Positions 56,601 through 64,000 of a stretch of 64,000 bases of DNA are shown piece by piece. This DNA is from Mycoavidus cysteinexigens (GTDB lineage Bacteria; Pseudomonadota; Gammaproteobacteria; Burkholderiales; Burkholderiaceae). Numbering within the stretch: the stretch's first letter is position 1; every line of letters starts with the position of its first letter. The stretch is taken from assembly GCF_003966915.1 (NCBI RefSeq), contig NZ_AP018150.1, forward strand, positions 2,108,001 through 2,172,000, given 5' to 3'. Under the pieces are notes generated by a model. It searched no databases. It was not told the origin of the DNA and was given only the letters and a program-made list of their open reading frames with translations. Both the position numbers and the translations under genes were made by a program.

Positions 56601-57903
56601 CATTGTTAATAGCGTGGTGTATTCGCCGAGCGGAGATCAGATCGCCTCGGGTAGTAAGGACCAGACTGTACGGCTGTGGGACGCGCGCAGCGGGGAGGCC
56701 GGTCCCACCTTGCAAGGGCATACCGACTCTGTTAGTAGTGTGGTGTATTCGCCGAGCGGAGATCAGATCGCCTCGGGCAGTGAGGACAAGACGGTACGGC
56801 TGTGGGACGCGCACAGCGGGGAGGCCGGTCCCACCTTGCAAGGGCATACCTCCAAGGTTTGGAGCGTGGTGTATTCGCCGAGCGGAGATCAGATCGCCTC
56901 GGGCAGTGAGGACGATACGATACGGTTGTGGGACGCGCACAGTAGTGAGGCCGGCCCCACCTTACAAGGGCATACCCGCTCTGTTTTTAGCGTGGTGCAT
57001 TCGCCGAGCGGAGATCAGATTGCCTCGGGCAGTGAGGACAATACGGTACGGCTGTGGGACGCGCACAGCGGCGCGGCTAGGCACACCTTACGCGGACATA
57101 CCTCCTGGGTTAGGAGCGTGGTGTATTCGCCGAGCGGAGATCAGATCGCCTCGGGGAGTTATGACCAGACGGTACGGCTGTGGGACGCGCACAGCGGCGC
57201 GGCTGGGCACACCTTACGCGGACATACCTCCTGGGTTAGGAGCGTGGTGTATTCGCCGAGCGGAGATCAGATCGCCTCGGGCAGTGAGGACAAGACGGTA
57301 CGGCTGTGGGACGCGCACAGCGGGGAGGCCGGTCCCACCTTGCAAGGGCATACCGACTGGGTTAATAGCGTGGTGTATTCGCCGAGCGGAGATCAGATTG
57401 CCTCGGGCAGTTATGACTTCACGGTACGGCTGTGGGACGCGCACAGTGGGGAGGCCGGTCCCACCTTGCAAGGGCATACCGACTGGGTTAATAGCGTGGT
57501 GTATTCGCCGAGCGGAGATCAGATCGCCTCGGGCAGTGAGGACAAGACGGTACGGCTGTGGGACGCGACCTCGGGTCAGGGTTTAGCGGTCGTGCGAGAT
57601 TTTCAGGGAGGTATCTATAGCCTTGCCTGGAAAGCAATATCGAATCACAGCTATTTGGTCACCGGCTGTCAAGATAAATCGGTTCGCACATGGCAAGTCA
57701 TCGAAGAGGCGGGCCGTTATGAAGTGCGGCTCTCTTGGAGTTCAACGCATGGTGAGCTGGTTTTGACAGACACGGCGATTCAAGGCGTGCAAGGCTTAAG
57801 CCAGGTGAATCGAGCGCTGTTGATGCAGAGGGGTGCCGACGACGGGACTTTACGATCTGATCCGGAAGACTTTTCCGAAGAGGAAGAAGACTACTCTTTT
57901 TGA
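53617..57903 (+). CDS. NACHT-pentapeptide-WD40 NLR-like receptor
   Basis: A 1428-residue STAND ATPase. Residues 25-115 are helical and TPR-like; 195-215 contain an HGKNNTVN-type linker found in NLR proteins. The NACHT domain (about 325-560) has Walker A RGEAGSGKST (331-340), Walker B FIFILDGYDEIP (404-414) and sensor SCRPEYL; a helical/winged part ends near FIHKSIQDYL. Pentapeptide repeats (about 760-820) precede one degenerate WD blade, eleven near-identical WD40 units (866-1327) and a divergent last blade. Such receptors sense ligands by the propeller and trigger an N-terminal effector on oligomerising. The N-terminal effector type is unrecognised. Confidence 0.9.
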   Translation: MLTPINDLLSRSRPVDSGQLAVQTPQQILEQAEHYKTEADGYAKSGQVDEAERLYQAAQKLFEEDAEKLSHEPQSGKIIESIYLSYGLLLNEQGRRAEAEALEQKRQKFFERYRLNNVGFSKKRTVERGSSSLHLNKKNPPVAIERLAGVDASLFSYPNAKLEALPESSAEAQTFSFTPILTDSAGTDYVGVETLVQNCHGTINAPVHGKNNTVNVHYYSPNRELLPQIQEMHSAVGELKTAYLDRFKEQQALELRSKKEPLAILGQNIEVEYFTAWEEPGEIQDGLAMYVAPQATTVADRKTLFDLDEVVTAFLTQASASGQKTQVLLLRGEAGSGKSTFNRHLARRLWRDYGTASGERPIPLYISLPTIDRPNKNLIGQYLSDKCGFSPEQIDALRASQRFIFILDGYDEIPAEQRNLYADEKLDQWQAKILLSCRPEYLTEGYQNDLQPRGRSRVLLEYQLAPFSEQSIDTYIHQYVQYMQAQWSAQVYQDTLARIPNVKELLGTPFLLKMALSVLPTLDEVQPGQVALTRIKLYERFVQTWFERSLARLGAIQSKLTEAQKSAFHGLKEDGFIEHSQIFNTDFALALSAAKTTVATYSPLARRGIPQDKRYEAFLSNQDEGKKLLRFSALLTCQQQQYRFIHKSIQDYLVARGVWEELEHSAGIDSSMGAEPLNGMKNVQRVWEALNDSDQVNPKGLLNRFNLVEDAAIQRFLVERVVQDKALVRPLLAWVKASARSDSASQGAANAMTILVKTGIQFNGTDLKGIQIPGADLSEGVFDSAELQGADLRRVSLRKSWLRQANLSGAKMQGIRFGEWPYLQEESTVYSCAYSPDGKACALGLGNGTIRVYGTSSWEKTHTLQGHTGSVKSVVYSPSGNQIASGSYDKTVRLWDAHSGEAGPTLQGHTDWVNSVVYSPSGNQIASGSADHTVRLWDAHSGEAGPTLKGHNGLVYSVVYSPSGDQIASGSYDQTVRLWDAHSGEAGPTLQGHTGIVNSVVYSPSGDQIASGSKDQTVRLWDARSGEAGPTLQGHTDSVSSVVYSPSGDQIASGSEDKTVRLWDAHSGEAGPTLQGHTSKVWSVVYSPSGDQIASGSEDDTIRLWDAHSSEAGPTLQGHTRSVFSVVHSPSGDQIASGSEDNTVRLWDAHSGAARHTLRGHTSWVRSVVYSPSGDQIASGSYDQTVRLWDAHSGAAGHTLRGHTSWVRSVVYSPSGDQIASGSEDKTVRLWDAHSGEAGPTLQGHTDWVNSVVYSPSGDQIASGSYDFTVRLWDAHSGEAGPTLQGHTDWVNSVVYSPSGDQIASGSEDKTVRLWDATSGQGLAVVRDFQGGIYSLAWKAISNHSYLVTGCQDKSVRTWQVIEEAGRYEVRLSWSSTHGELVLTDTAIQGVQGLSQVNRALLMQRGADDGTLRSDPEDFSEEEEDYSF
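56212..57597 (+). repeat. Eleven tandem 126-bp repeats encoding WD40 units
   Basis: Unit starts fall at 56212 plus multiples of 126 with no insertion or deletion. Each encodes 42 residues of the form GH-T-xx-V-x-SVVYSPSGDQIASGS-x-D-x-TVRLWDA. Framework DNA is almost identical between units, so they arose by recent duplication or gene conversion. Variation clusters at the x codons. The array is also prone to unit gain and loss. Confidence 0.95.
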
Positions 57904-58001
57904 TACGGGGGTAAAGCGATAAACTGGATGCAGGGGTTTTCCTGCATTTTCGGATGCTCAATTTAACATAACAGAAATTCAGGCCACTCATAATGTAAGG
58001 G

Positions 58002-58852
58002 GTCGGATAAGGAAGGGCTATTACTAACCCTCCCTCTCCTAAGAACCGTGCAGGCGAGTCACCTCGCACACGGCTCAAGCCAAGAGTCCAGCGCTGGCTA
58101 AGGCACCGGGCAGTCTAACAAACTGGCTGCCTGAGCAATATACGCCTGGAGCCATTTCGCCCTTCTGGTAAAATCGAACCAGTTGACCTGGTTTCTTAAT
58201 TCACCTGGGCGCGCAAGCGCACAACAAACCTAAACGGTCTGCCTCATCTGCTTTCCCGCGTATAACGGTTTGCCAAGATTTCTTGCCCACTCTGACCAAG
58301 AGCAAGTCTGCTCGCTTTCGCGCAAGAGAATGTTTCACTCTTTATCCCCCTCATTACAAGGCGGCCTTCGCTTTTTGCTCCTTCCTGTACCCGCAGCGCC
58401 AACAGCATTCCTCGCGGTTTGCCTACCATTTCTGGCAGCGTTACGGGCTTATCCTGTTCCGCTTGAATTTCAGTGCGAGTCGGATCCCTCTTCTTTGCCG
58501 GCGGTTGTTTGTCCATGTTGGCCGAACTTTGAGCGACCAAACCTAACCGCGTACCATTTTGGTTCAGGCCCAGCACCTTTGGCCTGTTCATTTTAACGAC
58601 AATTACAGAGATTCACGTGTGTTGATCGTATTCGCACATCCCTAGCCCCTCTCCGCTTTAGTGCTAGCAGATTCGGCTTTGCCTCGCGGCTCGGCTTACC
58701 GATTACTCGGCGGTTACATTGTCATCGGAGCTTCACACCGGACCGTTGCCAGCCCCGCATGTCCGACTAGGGAACGATTGATGGAGCAATCGGTCTTATC
58801 TGGTTATATTTCTCCTGTAAGACAGAAATTCAAACGACTTTTCAGGTCGCAC
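58002..58852 (-). mobile_element. ORF-less group II intron, copy 1
   Basis: On the minus strand the element starts GTGCGACCTG (58852), the group II 5' consensus, and ends ...TTATCCGAC (58002) with the AY 3' end. EBS1 CAAAGTT (58531-58525) matches the 7 bases AACTTTG just upstream of the splice site, and EBS2 TGTCG (58601-58597) pairs with the upstream CGACA, with the normal spacing. Domain V is intact and domain VI has a bulged A 7 bases from the 3' end. At 851 bases it has no room for a reverse transcriptase, so mobility would need an enzyme in trans. Inserted at the left end of the ISNCY element. Confidence 0.82.
58043..58076 (-). ncRNA. Group II intron domain V
   Basis: The 34-base hairpin has lower stem GAGCCGTG/CACGGTTC (8 pairs, including the catalytic AGC triad with its G-U), a U/CUG internal bulge, upper stem GCGAG/CTCGC and GTGA (GNRA) tetraloop. 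This is the catalytic core geometry of group II introns. Confidence 0.9.
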
Positions 58853-58929
58853 CAAAGTTGTAATGTCGTATCTGGGCAAAGTTGAGATGTCGCATGGCAT
58901 GCTCGCGTTCCTTAATATGGGAGCGTGGT

Positions 58930-59681
58930 ATGGCAGCACCAGATACGATTACAATGACAATGCGAGAATTAGATAGATTAAAAGTGATTCAAGCCGTTGT
59001 AGACGGCGGATTGATGGTGCGGAAAGCCGCAGAACGGCTTGAGTTGAGTCGACGACAGGTAGAACGCATGGTTGCGCGATATCGAATCGAAGGTGCCTCA
59101 GGCCTGATATCGAAACGAAACGGACGTCGGAGCAACAACCAATTACCGGAGGGCGTTGCGAGCCACGCGCTGGGTTTGATACGAGACCGTTACGCTGACT
59201 TCGGCCCAACGCTGGCTTGCGAGAAGCTTCGAGAATGCCACGGCGTTATGGTCTCTAAAGAAACCCTCCGACGCCTGATGACAGAAGCGGGTTTGTGGGT
59301 GCCGCGTAGACAGAGGTTGGCCAAGGTATATCAGCCGCGCGCCCGGCGTGCGTGCCTAGGTGAGCTGATCCAGATTGACGGCAGTGATCATAGATGGTTC
59401 GAGGAGCGTAACCCTAGCTGCACACTGCTCGTGTATATAGACGATGCCACGAGTCGCATCATGCACTTGCATTTCACGGCGACGGAATCGACCTTCAGCT
59501 ACTTCGAAGCGACGCGCAGCTATCTGGAACAATACGGGAAACCCGTTGCGTTTTACAGTGACAAGGCCACCATTTTTCGTAGTGCGCAATATGCGACAAC
59601 TGGCGGCAAAGGTGTGACCCACTTTGGTCGCGCTATGTATGAACTGAACATCGAAAGTATTTGTGCAAACTCGAGCCAGGC
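58930..59681 (+). pseudogene. ISNCY-type transposase, 5' part
   Basis: Residues 1-250 of a DDE transposase: HTH (VDGGLMVRKAAERLELSRRQVERMVARY), then Asp residues in IQIDGSDHRW and VYIDDATSRI and FYSDKATIF. ATG 58930 (MAAPDTITM) is preferred over the longer frame from 58882. The reading frame is broken inside ...NSSQA by the IS21 element; the 3' part resumes at 62905 in the same frame, so clean excision would restore it. Confidence 0.87.
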
Positions 59682-59892
59682 TGCGTATTTCAGCCTATCG
59701 TGACCGTCCATTTCAGAAGCGTGACCGGTCATTTCAGATTTATCGTGACCGCTGATTTCAGAATTTTCGTGACCGATTTTAGGTAAGATTTTTGAAATCG
59801 GAAAGCTAGAAATGATCGGCGATTTGATAAGCCTATAGGCAGGCGAAGGTAATTTGAACAACCCGGTATCGTGTGCGCTTTTTAGGTATGCG

Positions 59893-61476
59893 ATGCCAAG
59901 TCGACGAATTACCATGCGCAAAGTTAAAGAAGTATTAAGGCTGCGGTATGAATGCCGCTTGTCGCTAGAGGCGATAGCCCGGGTCCTATCGCTCTCTAAA
60001 GGTGTTGTCGCCAAGTACATTAAGCTTGCTAGCCAAGCGGGTTTGGCCTGGGAAGAGGCGCAAGCGCTAGACGAAACAGCGCTGTCATCCAGACTGAAGC
60101 CCCCATCTGAGGCCTCTGTGGTGCGTGCGTCTCAGTTCATGCCGCCGGATTATGCTTGGATTCATCAAGAACTCAAACGCAAAGGCGTCACGCTGCAACT
60201 GCTGTGGGAGGAGTATTGCGCGCAATGTCCGGGTCGGCCCTACAGCTATACAAGCTTGTGCGTACATTACCGCGCTTGGGCCAAGACACTCAAGCGCTCG
60301 ATGCGTCAGGTTCATCGAGCTGGCGAGAAGCTATTTGTCGATTACGCAGGCCAGACGATTGCAGTGTCTAACCCGCATACTGGTGAAATCCGTCAAGCCC
60401 AACTGTTTGTAGCAGTACTTGGCGCCTCTAACTATACATTTGCCATAGCCACGGGGACTCAAACTGCAGCGGACTGGATTAACGCACACATCCAAGCACT
60501 CATCTATATCGGAGGCTGCCCTGAGCTGATCGTTTGTGACAATGCCCGAGCCTTGATTGCTCACCCTGATCGGTATGAGCCTCAGGTGGGGCGCCTGTAT
60601 GCTGAGTTTGCTGCCCATTATGGTTGCGCCGTACTTCCTGCACGACCTTATAAGCCGCAGGACAAAGGCAAAGTAGAGGTCGGCGTGCAAATCGCTGAAC
60701 GCTGGATTCTCGCACGCTTGCGTAACCGGCGTTTCTTCAGTTTGCCCGAATTAAACCATGCAATCGCGACTTTGCTGATCGATCTCAACGCCCGGCCATT
60801 TAAGAAGTTGCCTGGCAATCGTATCCAAGCGTTCGAGGCAATCGACCGTCCGGTACTGCGGCCGCTGCCGTTACAGCCATTTGAACTCGCGCACTGGAAA
60901 AAAGCGAGAGTGTCAATTGATTACCATATTGAAGTTGATCGTCATTATTACAGCGTGCCTCACCAATGGGTGGGCCATGAGGTCGAAGTGCGTATCACGG
61001 CGGGCATCATTGAATGCTTCCATCAAGGCAAGAGGGTGGCCTCTCACCCTAACGTAGCCAGTCACCTGATACCCAGCGTGAACAATCATCACACGACCTT
61101 GGCCGAGCACATGCCTAAATCACACCAAGCTCACCGGCAATGGTCGCCCGGACGATTGTTGAATTGGGGCGAATCGATCGGAGAGGCCACCCATCAGATC
61201 GTGCAACATCTCTTGGACTCTAAGCCTCATCCTGAAATGGGCTATCGCTCCTGCCTAGGCTTAATGCAGTTGTCGCGCACCTACGGAAAAGAACGCTTAG
61301 AAGCAGCGTGCGCCCGCGCCGCCGCCTTACGTGCCATGACCTATAAAAGCGTCTCCAACATCCTTAAATCCGGCTTGGACCGTATCGAGTCATCGCCACC
61401 GGTTACACCCGCCGCCCAAACCGAACCTCGCTTCACCACGCATGACAACGTGCGTGGACCGCGCTACTACCACTAA
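59893..61476 (+). CDS. istA: IS21-family transposase IstA
   Basis: A 527-residue transposase. HTH domain MRKVKEVLRLRYECRLSLEA... then the DDE core: KLFVDYAGQ, ELIVCDNARALI and KGKVEVGVQIAERW supply D, D, E. ATG 59893 (MPSRRITMRK) is chosen over TTG 59854, giving the usual IstA start. It is upstream of istB, 27 bases apart, typical of IS21. Confidence 0.94.
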   Translation: MPSRRITMRKVKEVLRLRYECRLSLEAIARVLSLSKGVVAKYIKLASQAGLAWEEAQALDETALSSRLKPPSEASVVRASQFMPPDYAWIHQELKRKGVTLQLLWEEYCAQCPGRPYSYTSLCVHYRAWAKTLKRSMRQVHRAGEKLFVDYAGQTIAVSNPHTGEIRQAQLFVAVLGASNYTFAIATGTQTAADWINAHIQALIYIGGCPELIVCDNARALIAHPDRYEPQVGRLYAEFAAHYGCAVLPARPYKPQDKGKVEVGVQIAERWILARLRNRRFFSLPELNHAIATLLIDLNARPFKKLPGNRIQAFEAIDRPVLRPLPLQPFELAHWKKARVSIDYHIEVDRHYYSVPHQWVGHEVEVRITAGIIECFHQGKRVASHPNVASHLIPSVNNHHTTLAEHMPKSHQAHRQWSPGRLLNWGESIGEATHQIVQHLLDSKPHPEMGYRSCLGLMQLSRTYGKERLEAACARAAALRAMTYKSVSNILKSGLDRIESSPPVTPAAQTEPRFTTHDNVRGPRYYH

Positions 61477-61503
61477 TACCCTCACTCACCTCAAAGGAAA
61501 TTC

Positions 61504-62286
61504 ATGTTAAATCAGCACACCCTCAACCAACTGAAGGCTCTCAAGCTCGATGGCATGGCCATCGCATTGAGCGAGCAATTTGCTTTGCGCGCGACCGATG
61601 ATTTATCGTTTGAAGAGCGTTTCGGTATGTTGGTGGACCGCGAATGCTCGCATCGTGACAACCGTCGCATCGCGCGCTTACTCAAGCAAGCACGCCTAAA
61701 AGTGTCCTCGGCTTGCTTGGAAGATATCGACTACCGTACTGGGCGAGGCTTGGAAAGGCGGCAAATCGCCAGCTTCGCATCTTGTGATTGGATCCGGCGC
61801 GCACAAAGCATCTTACTCACCGGTCCCACTGGCGTCGGCAAAACCTGGCTGGCTTGTGCATTGGGGCAACAGGCGTGTCGCTGTGGCTTCTCGGTGCTGT
61901 ATGTGCGTATACCCCGGCTATTTGAAGAGCTGCGTATTGCCCATGGTGACGGCAGTTTTACTCGCAAATTGCAGGCTATCGCTAAAACCGATTTGCTCAT
62001 ATTGGACGATTGGGGCCTACACCCACTCAACCAGGACCAACGCGCTGATCTATTAGAAATCATTGATGACCGGGTCTCCTCGCGCTCAACCCTGATTACC
62101 AGTCAATTACCGATTGAGCATTGGCATGAATATTTGAACGATCCGACTCTCGCTGATGCCATCCTCGATCGCATTGTGCATCAGAGCCACAAGCTTAAGC
62201 TCAAAGGCGAATCGTTGCGCAAACAGGAAGTTCGTTCCGAGTACGCGGCACCGTCACAACGATCAGACCTACAGCCTTCACTTTAG
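61504..62286 (+). CDS. istB: IS21-family helper ATPase IstB
   Basis: An AAA+ ATPase of 260 residues that selects target DNA and activates IstA. Walker [18 protein letters not shown], Walker [14 protein letters not shown], and the DnaC/IstB C-terminal segment [20 protein letters not shown] are complete. It follows istA closely on the same strand and looks functional. Confidence 0.95.
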   Translation: MLNQHTLNQLKALKLDGMAIALSEQFALRATDDLSFEERFGMLVDRECSHRDNRRIARLLKQARLKVSSACLEDIDYRTGRGLERRQIASFASCDWIRRAQSILLTGPTGVGKTWLACALGQQACRCGFSVLYVRIPRLFEELRIAHGDGSFTRKLQAIAKTDLLILDDWGLHPLNQDQRADLLEIIDDRVSSRSTLITSQLPIEHWHEYLNDPTLADAILDRIVHQSHKLKLKGESLRKQEVRSEYAAPSQRSDLQPSL

Positions 62287-62378
62287 CCATGGCGCTTATC
62301 GCATCCTCTTTAGGGCAAACGTTTCTGTGTGCCTAAATTTACTCTTATGGCTACTGCGTAACCTACTAGGATCAAAAA

Positions 62379-62717
62379 ATGACAGTCAATAACACGGCTC
62401 AACGTCAACGAACATATCGAGATCGCCACCTCCGTGAGGGTCTAGCCAAGCGGCTCAACATCATTATTGAGCCCGATTCAAAATGGACGCTCGAGCTATT
62501 GGCTAAATGTTACGGTGTCACGCAACGAACCATCATTGAGAAACTACTGCTTCAGACTGAGATAGAGGTGATCAGAAGAATCAGGCGAGAGCAGGCAGAC
62601 GACGGTATCGTAAAAAGTCGTGTGAGTGACTATTATGGCGGACGACTGCGCCTCAAATCAGAGCTTTTTACACTCTCGCTCAATTCGGAATCTCAACCTA
62701 TTTCCGTTACTGCGTAA
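62379..62717 (+). CDS. Passenger gene: RHH-like DNA-binding protein inside the IS21 element
   Basis: A 112-residue frame inside the IS21 ends, 92 bases after istB. The N-terminus is basic (RQRTYRDRHLREGLAKR), followed by strand-helix-helix RLNIIIEPDSKWTLELLAKC...RTIIEKLLLQTEIE, which resembles ribbon-helix-helix copy-control repressors. IS21 elements normally carry only istA and istB, so this is an accessory passenger. It may regulate transposition or be captured plasmid DNA. Confidence 0.65.
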   Translation: MTVNNTAQRQRTYRDRHLREGLAKRLNIIIEPDSKWTLELLAKCYGVTQRTIIEKLLLQTEIEVIRRIRREQADDGIVKSRVSDYYGGRLRLKSELFTLSLNSESQPISVTA

Positions 62718-62904
62718 CGCATTCTTGATACTAAAAAGCAAAGTATGAGGTCTGTGATTGAGCAAAAAAATAGAGAGTGTTCATTCGAATTTGATACTCA
62801 TCGTGACCGATTTATGTACAATCTAAACTCCTTCGCTTGCCCGAATTTATCGGTCACGATAATTCTGAAAGGACCGGTCACGATCGCTGAAATACGCACC
62901 AGGC

Positions 62905-63532
62905 CAAGGGACGTGTTGAGCGGGCTAATCTGACATTGCAAGATCGGCTGGTCAAAGAACTTCGATTGCGTGGCATAAACACCATGGAAGCAGCCAATGC
63001 TTTTGTACCGCATTTTATTGCCGACTTTAATGCGCGCTTCGCTAAGCCGCCTAAAAGTGATTTCAATGCTCATCGGCCACTGCGCAAAGATGAAGATCTC
63101 GATAAGATTTTGACATGGCGTCAGTCGCGTTGTGTGACGCACTCGCTAACAGTGCAATATGATCGGGTGATTTACATACTTGAAGACACGGATGAGGCTC
63201 GCAAGCTCATCAATCGATATATTGAAGTGTACGAGTATCCTGATGGCCGTATTGAATTGCGGGCTAACGGCATTGCTTTTGCTTATCGACGCTATGACAA
63301 ACTGTCTGAAATTAATCAAGGAACGATTGTTGAACATAAGCGTTTAGACCATGTTTTACATGTGGCTAAATTGATGCAGGCTCAACGCGATGACCGAAGG
63401 CCTTCATATGCCCCTTCTAGGACTAACCGGGGTGCTGAGCCTCGTCAAACAAAGAGTAAGGAGGGAACGAAGCGGCCGCTCCAATTTACGGCTGATGATT
63501 TAAACGCAGCAATTATGCATAAAACTGTTTAA
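62905..63532 (+). pseudogene. ISNCY-type transposase, 3' part
   Basis: The frame resumes directly after the CCAGGC duplication as KGRVERANLTLQDRLVKELR, giving the catalytic Glu region of the DDE fold, and ends at TAA 63530-63532 after a basic tail. Together with 58930-59681 it makes 1380 bases, exactly 460 codons including the stop. No other lesions are seen, so only the IS21 insertion inactivates it. Confidence 0.87.
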
Positions 63533-63627
63533 TGCGATAGTCAAAAGTCGCTACATTCAACTTAATCTGCTCTAAACCCGTCCATTTTATACCCGTGTGC
63601 AGTGTAAATTGCGACATCTGAACTTTG

Positions 63628-64000
63628 GTGCGACCTGAAAAGTCGTTTGAATTTCTGTCTTACAGGAGAAATATAACCAGATAAGACCGATTGCTCCATC
63701 AATCGTTCCCTAGTCGGACATGCGGGGCTGGCAACGGTCCGGTGTGAAGCTCCGATGACAATGTAACCGCCGAGTAATCGGTAAGCCGAGCCGCGAGGCA
63801 AGGCCGAATCTGCTAGCACTAAAGCGGAGAGGGGCTAGGGATGTGCGAATACGATCAACACACGTGAATCTCTGTAATTGTCGTTAAAATGAACAGGCCA
63901 AAGGTGCTGGGCCTGAACCAAAATGGTACGCGGTTAGGTTTGGTCGCTCAAAGTTCGGCCAACATGGACAAACAACCGCCGGCAAAGAAGAGGGATCCGA
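63628..64000 (+). mobile_element. ORF-less group II intron, copy 2 (truncated by window end)
   Basis: On the plus strand GTGCGACCTG begins at 63628, and the following 373 bases match copy 1 with one mismatch (near 63802). EBS1 lies at 63949-63955 and EBS2 at 63879-63883. The upstream exon AACTTTG (63621-63627) and CGACAT (63612-63617) are the IBS1/IBS2 pair in the right terminal repeat of the ISNCY element. It points away from the IS, mirroring copy 1. Confidence 0.85.

Larger units (their letters stand above)
59682..62898 (+). mobile_element. IS21-family element with a passenger gene
   Basis: A 3217-bp element with ends TGCGTATTTCAGC / GCTGAAATACGCA and a 6-bp target duplication CCAGGC (59676-59681 and 62899-62904). 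The left end carries CGTGACCG repeats at 59699, 59720, 59744 and 59768; the right end has inverted copies at 62851 and 62875. These multiple subterminal repeats are typical of IS21 transposase sites. It holds istA, istB and one extra gene. Confidence 0.93.
58853..63627 (+). mobile_element. ISNCY-type insertion sequence, split by an IS21 element
   Basis: Without the insertion (59682-62904) the element is about 1.55 kb with one transposase gene of 459 codons. The ends are inverted repeats containing CAAAGTT..ATGTCG on both sides (left 58853 region, right 63600-63627 region); a second copy of the motif lies inside the left end (58879-58899). Both outer ends are occupied by group II introns, so the original flanks and target duplication cannot be seen. 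Confidence 0.7.

Noticed and set aside
56039-57586. Long plus and minus frames (e.g. 351 residues from 56531) across the WD40 array
   Set aside because: They are periodic shadows of the 126-bp repeats in other phases, full of Arg/Pro/Gly and with no start signal.
56212-57597. Regular direct repeats as a possible CRISPR array
   Set aside because: The units are 126 bp, contiguous and encode WD40 blades in frame; there are no spacers.
57904-58001. Terminator for the NACHT gene
   Set aside because: A weak CAGG/CCTG pairing is present after the stop, but no stable stem with a T-run.
58244-58885. ORFs of 115 and 74 residues (and the copy at 63562-63819)
   Set aside because: They overlie group II intron domains I-III including EBS1; the apparent conservation is that of the intron RNA, not protein.
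59553-60020. 155-residue minus-strand frame across the IS21 left end
   Set aside because: It spans the CGTGACCG subterminal repeats and the ISNCY/IS21 junction, so it cannot be an ancestral gene.
43874-64000. Search for a duplicated tRNA-Lys 3' end (attR)
   Set aside because: No second copy of the T-arm/acceptor sequence was seen by eye; short ACCAAT matches near 50045 are too short.

Overview
The window looks like the chromosome of a betaproteobacterium of the Burkholderiaceae. The blocks ihfB-rpsA-cmk-aroA-tyrA-pheA-serC-DUF2059-gyrA, ompA-ubiG-gph and tolQRAB-pal-cpoB follow the Burkholderia gene order. The base composition is less GC-rich than free-living Burkholderia, several usual neighbours are missing (lapAB after ihfB, tolC near waaA, ybgC before tolQ), and selfish elements are stacked on each other. 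This fits a host-restricted lineage such as the endofungal Mycoavidus/Glomeribacter group; that placement is inference.

1-13.9 kb: core genes for chorismate, Phe/Tyr and Ser metabolism, translation, DNA topology, outer membrane and ubiquinone. 13.9-15.0 kb: an AT-rich orphan gene whose start codon lies inside an RNA hairpin. 15.1-19.3 kb: a copper-type TonB receptor and a secreted lipase with its foldase. 19.3-43.7 kb: trmB, uppP, LPS inner-core genes (waaA, waaC), a phosphohexomutase, galE, an ABC-transporter-dependent O-polysaccharide cluster (two glycosyltransferases, Wzt/Wzm, WbpM-like, WbpL-like, epimerase), nrdR-glyA and the Tol-Pal operon.

43.8-50.7 kb: a satellite-like integrated element next to tRNA-Lys(UUU). 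It has a tyrosine integrase, a ribbon-helix-helix regulator facing phased repeats, an AlpA-like protein, a CHC2 zinc-finger protein, and a Toprim/DUF927 ATPase. Next comes a 224-bp dyad-symmetric array of GGGGACA iterons with DnaA boxes, embedded inside a short coding gene. Beyond it lies a C4-type antisense RNA with both complementary pairs, in front of a small gene whose translation it could block. Together these look like an integrate/replicate/immunity module in the style of P4 satellites.

50.7-53.6 kb: a LysR regulator, an orphan solute-binding protein and a recombinase fragment. 53.6-57.9 kb: a 1428-residue NACHT protein with pentapeptide and WD40 repeats. Eleven exactly 126-bp repeats differ mainly at six positions per repeat, the pattern of fungal HNWD/HET-E self/non-self receptors. 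58.0-64.0 kb: nested mobile DNA. An ISNCY-type element is split by a 3.2-kb IS21-family element (6-bp duplication CCAGGC) that carries an extra DNA-binding gene. The ISNCY element is bracketed by two inverted copies of an ORF-less group II intron, each inserted at a terminal repeat of the IS.

The strongest candidates for something new are the dyad iteron origin, the C4 switch, the NACHT-WD40 receptor and the intron-bracketed IS.
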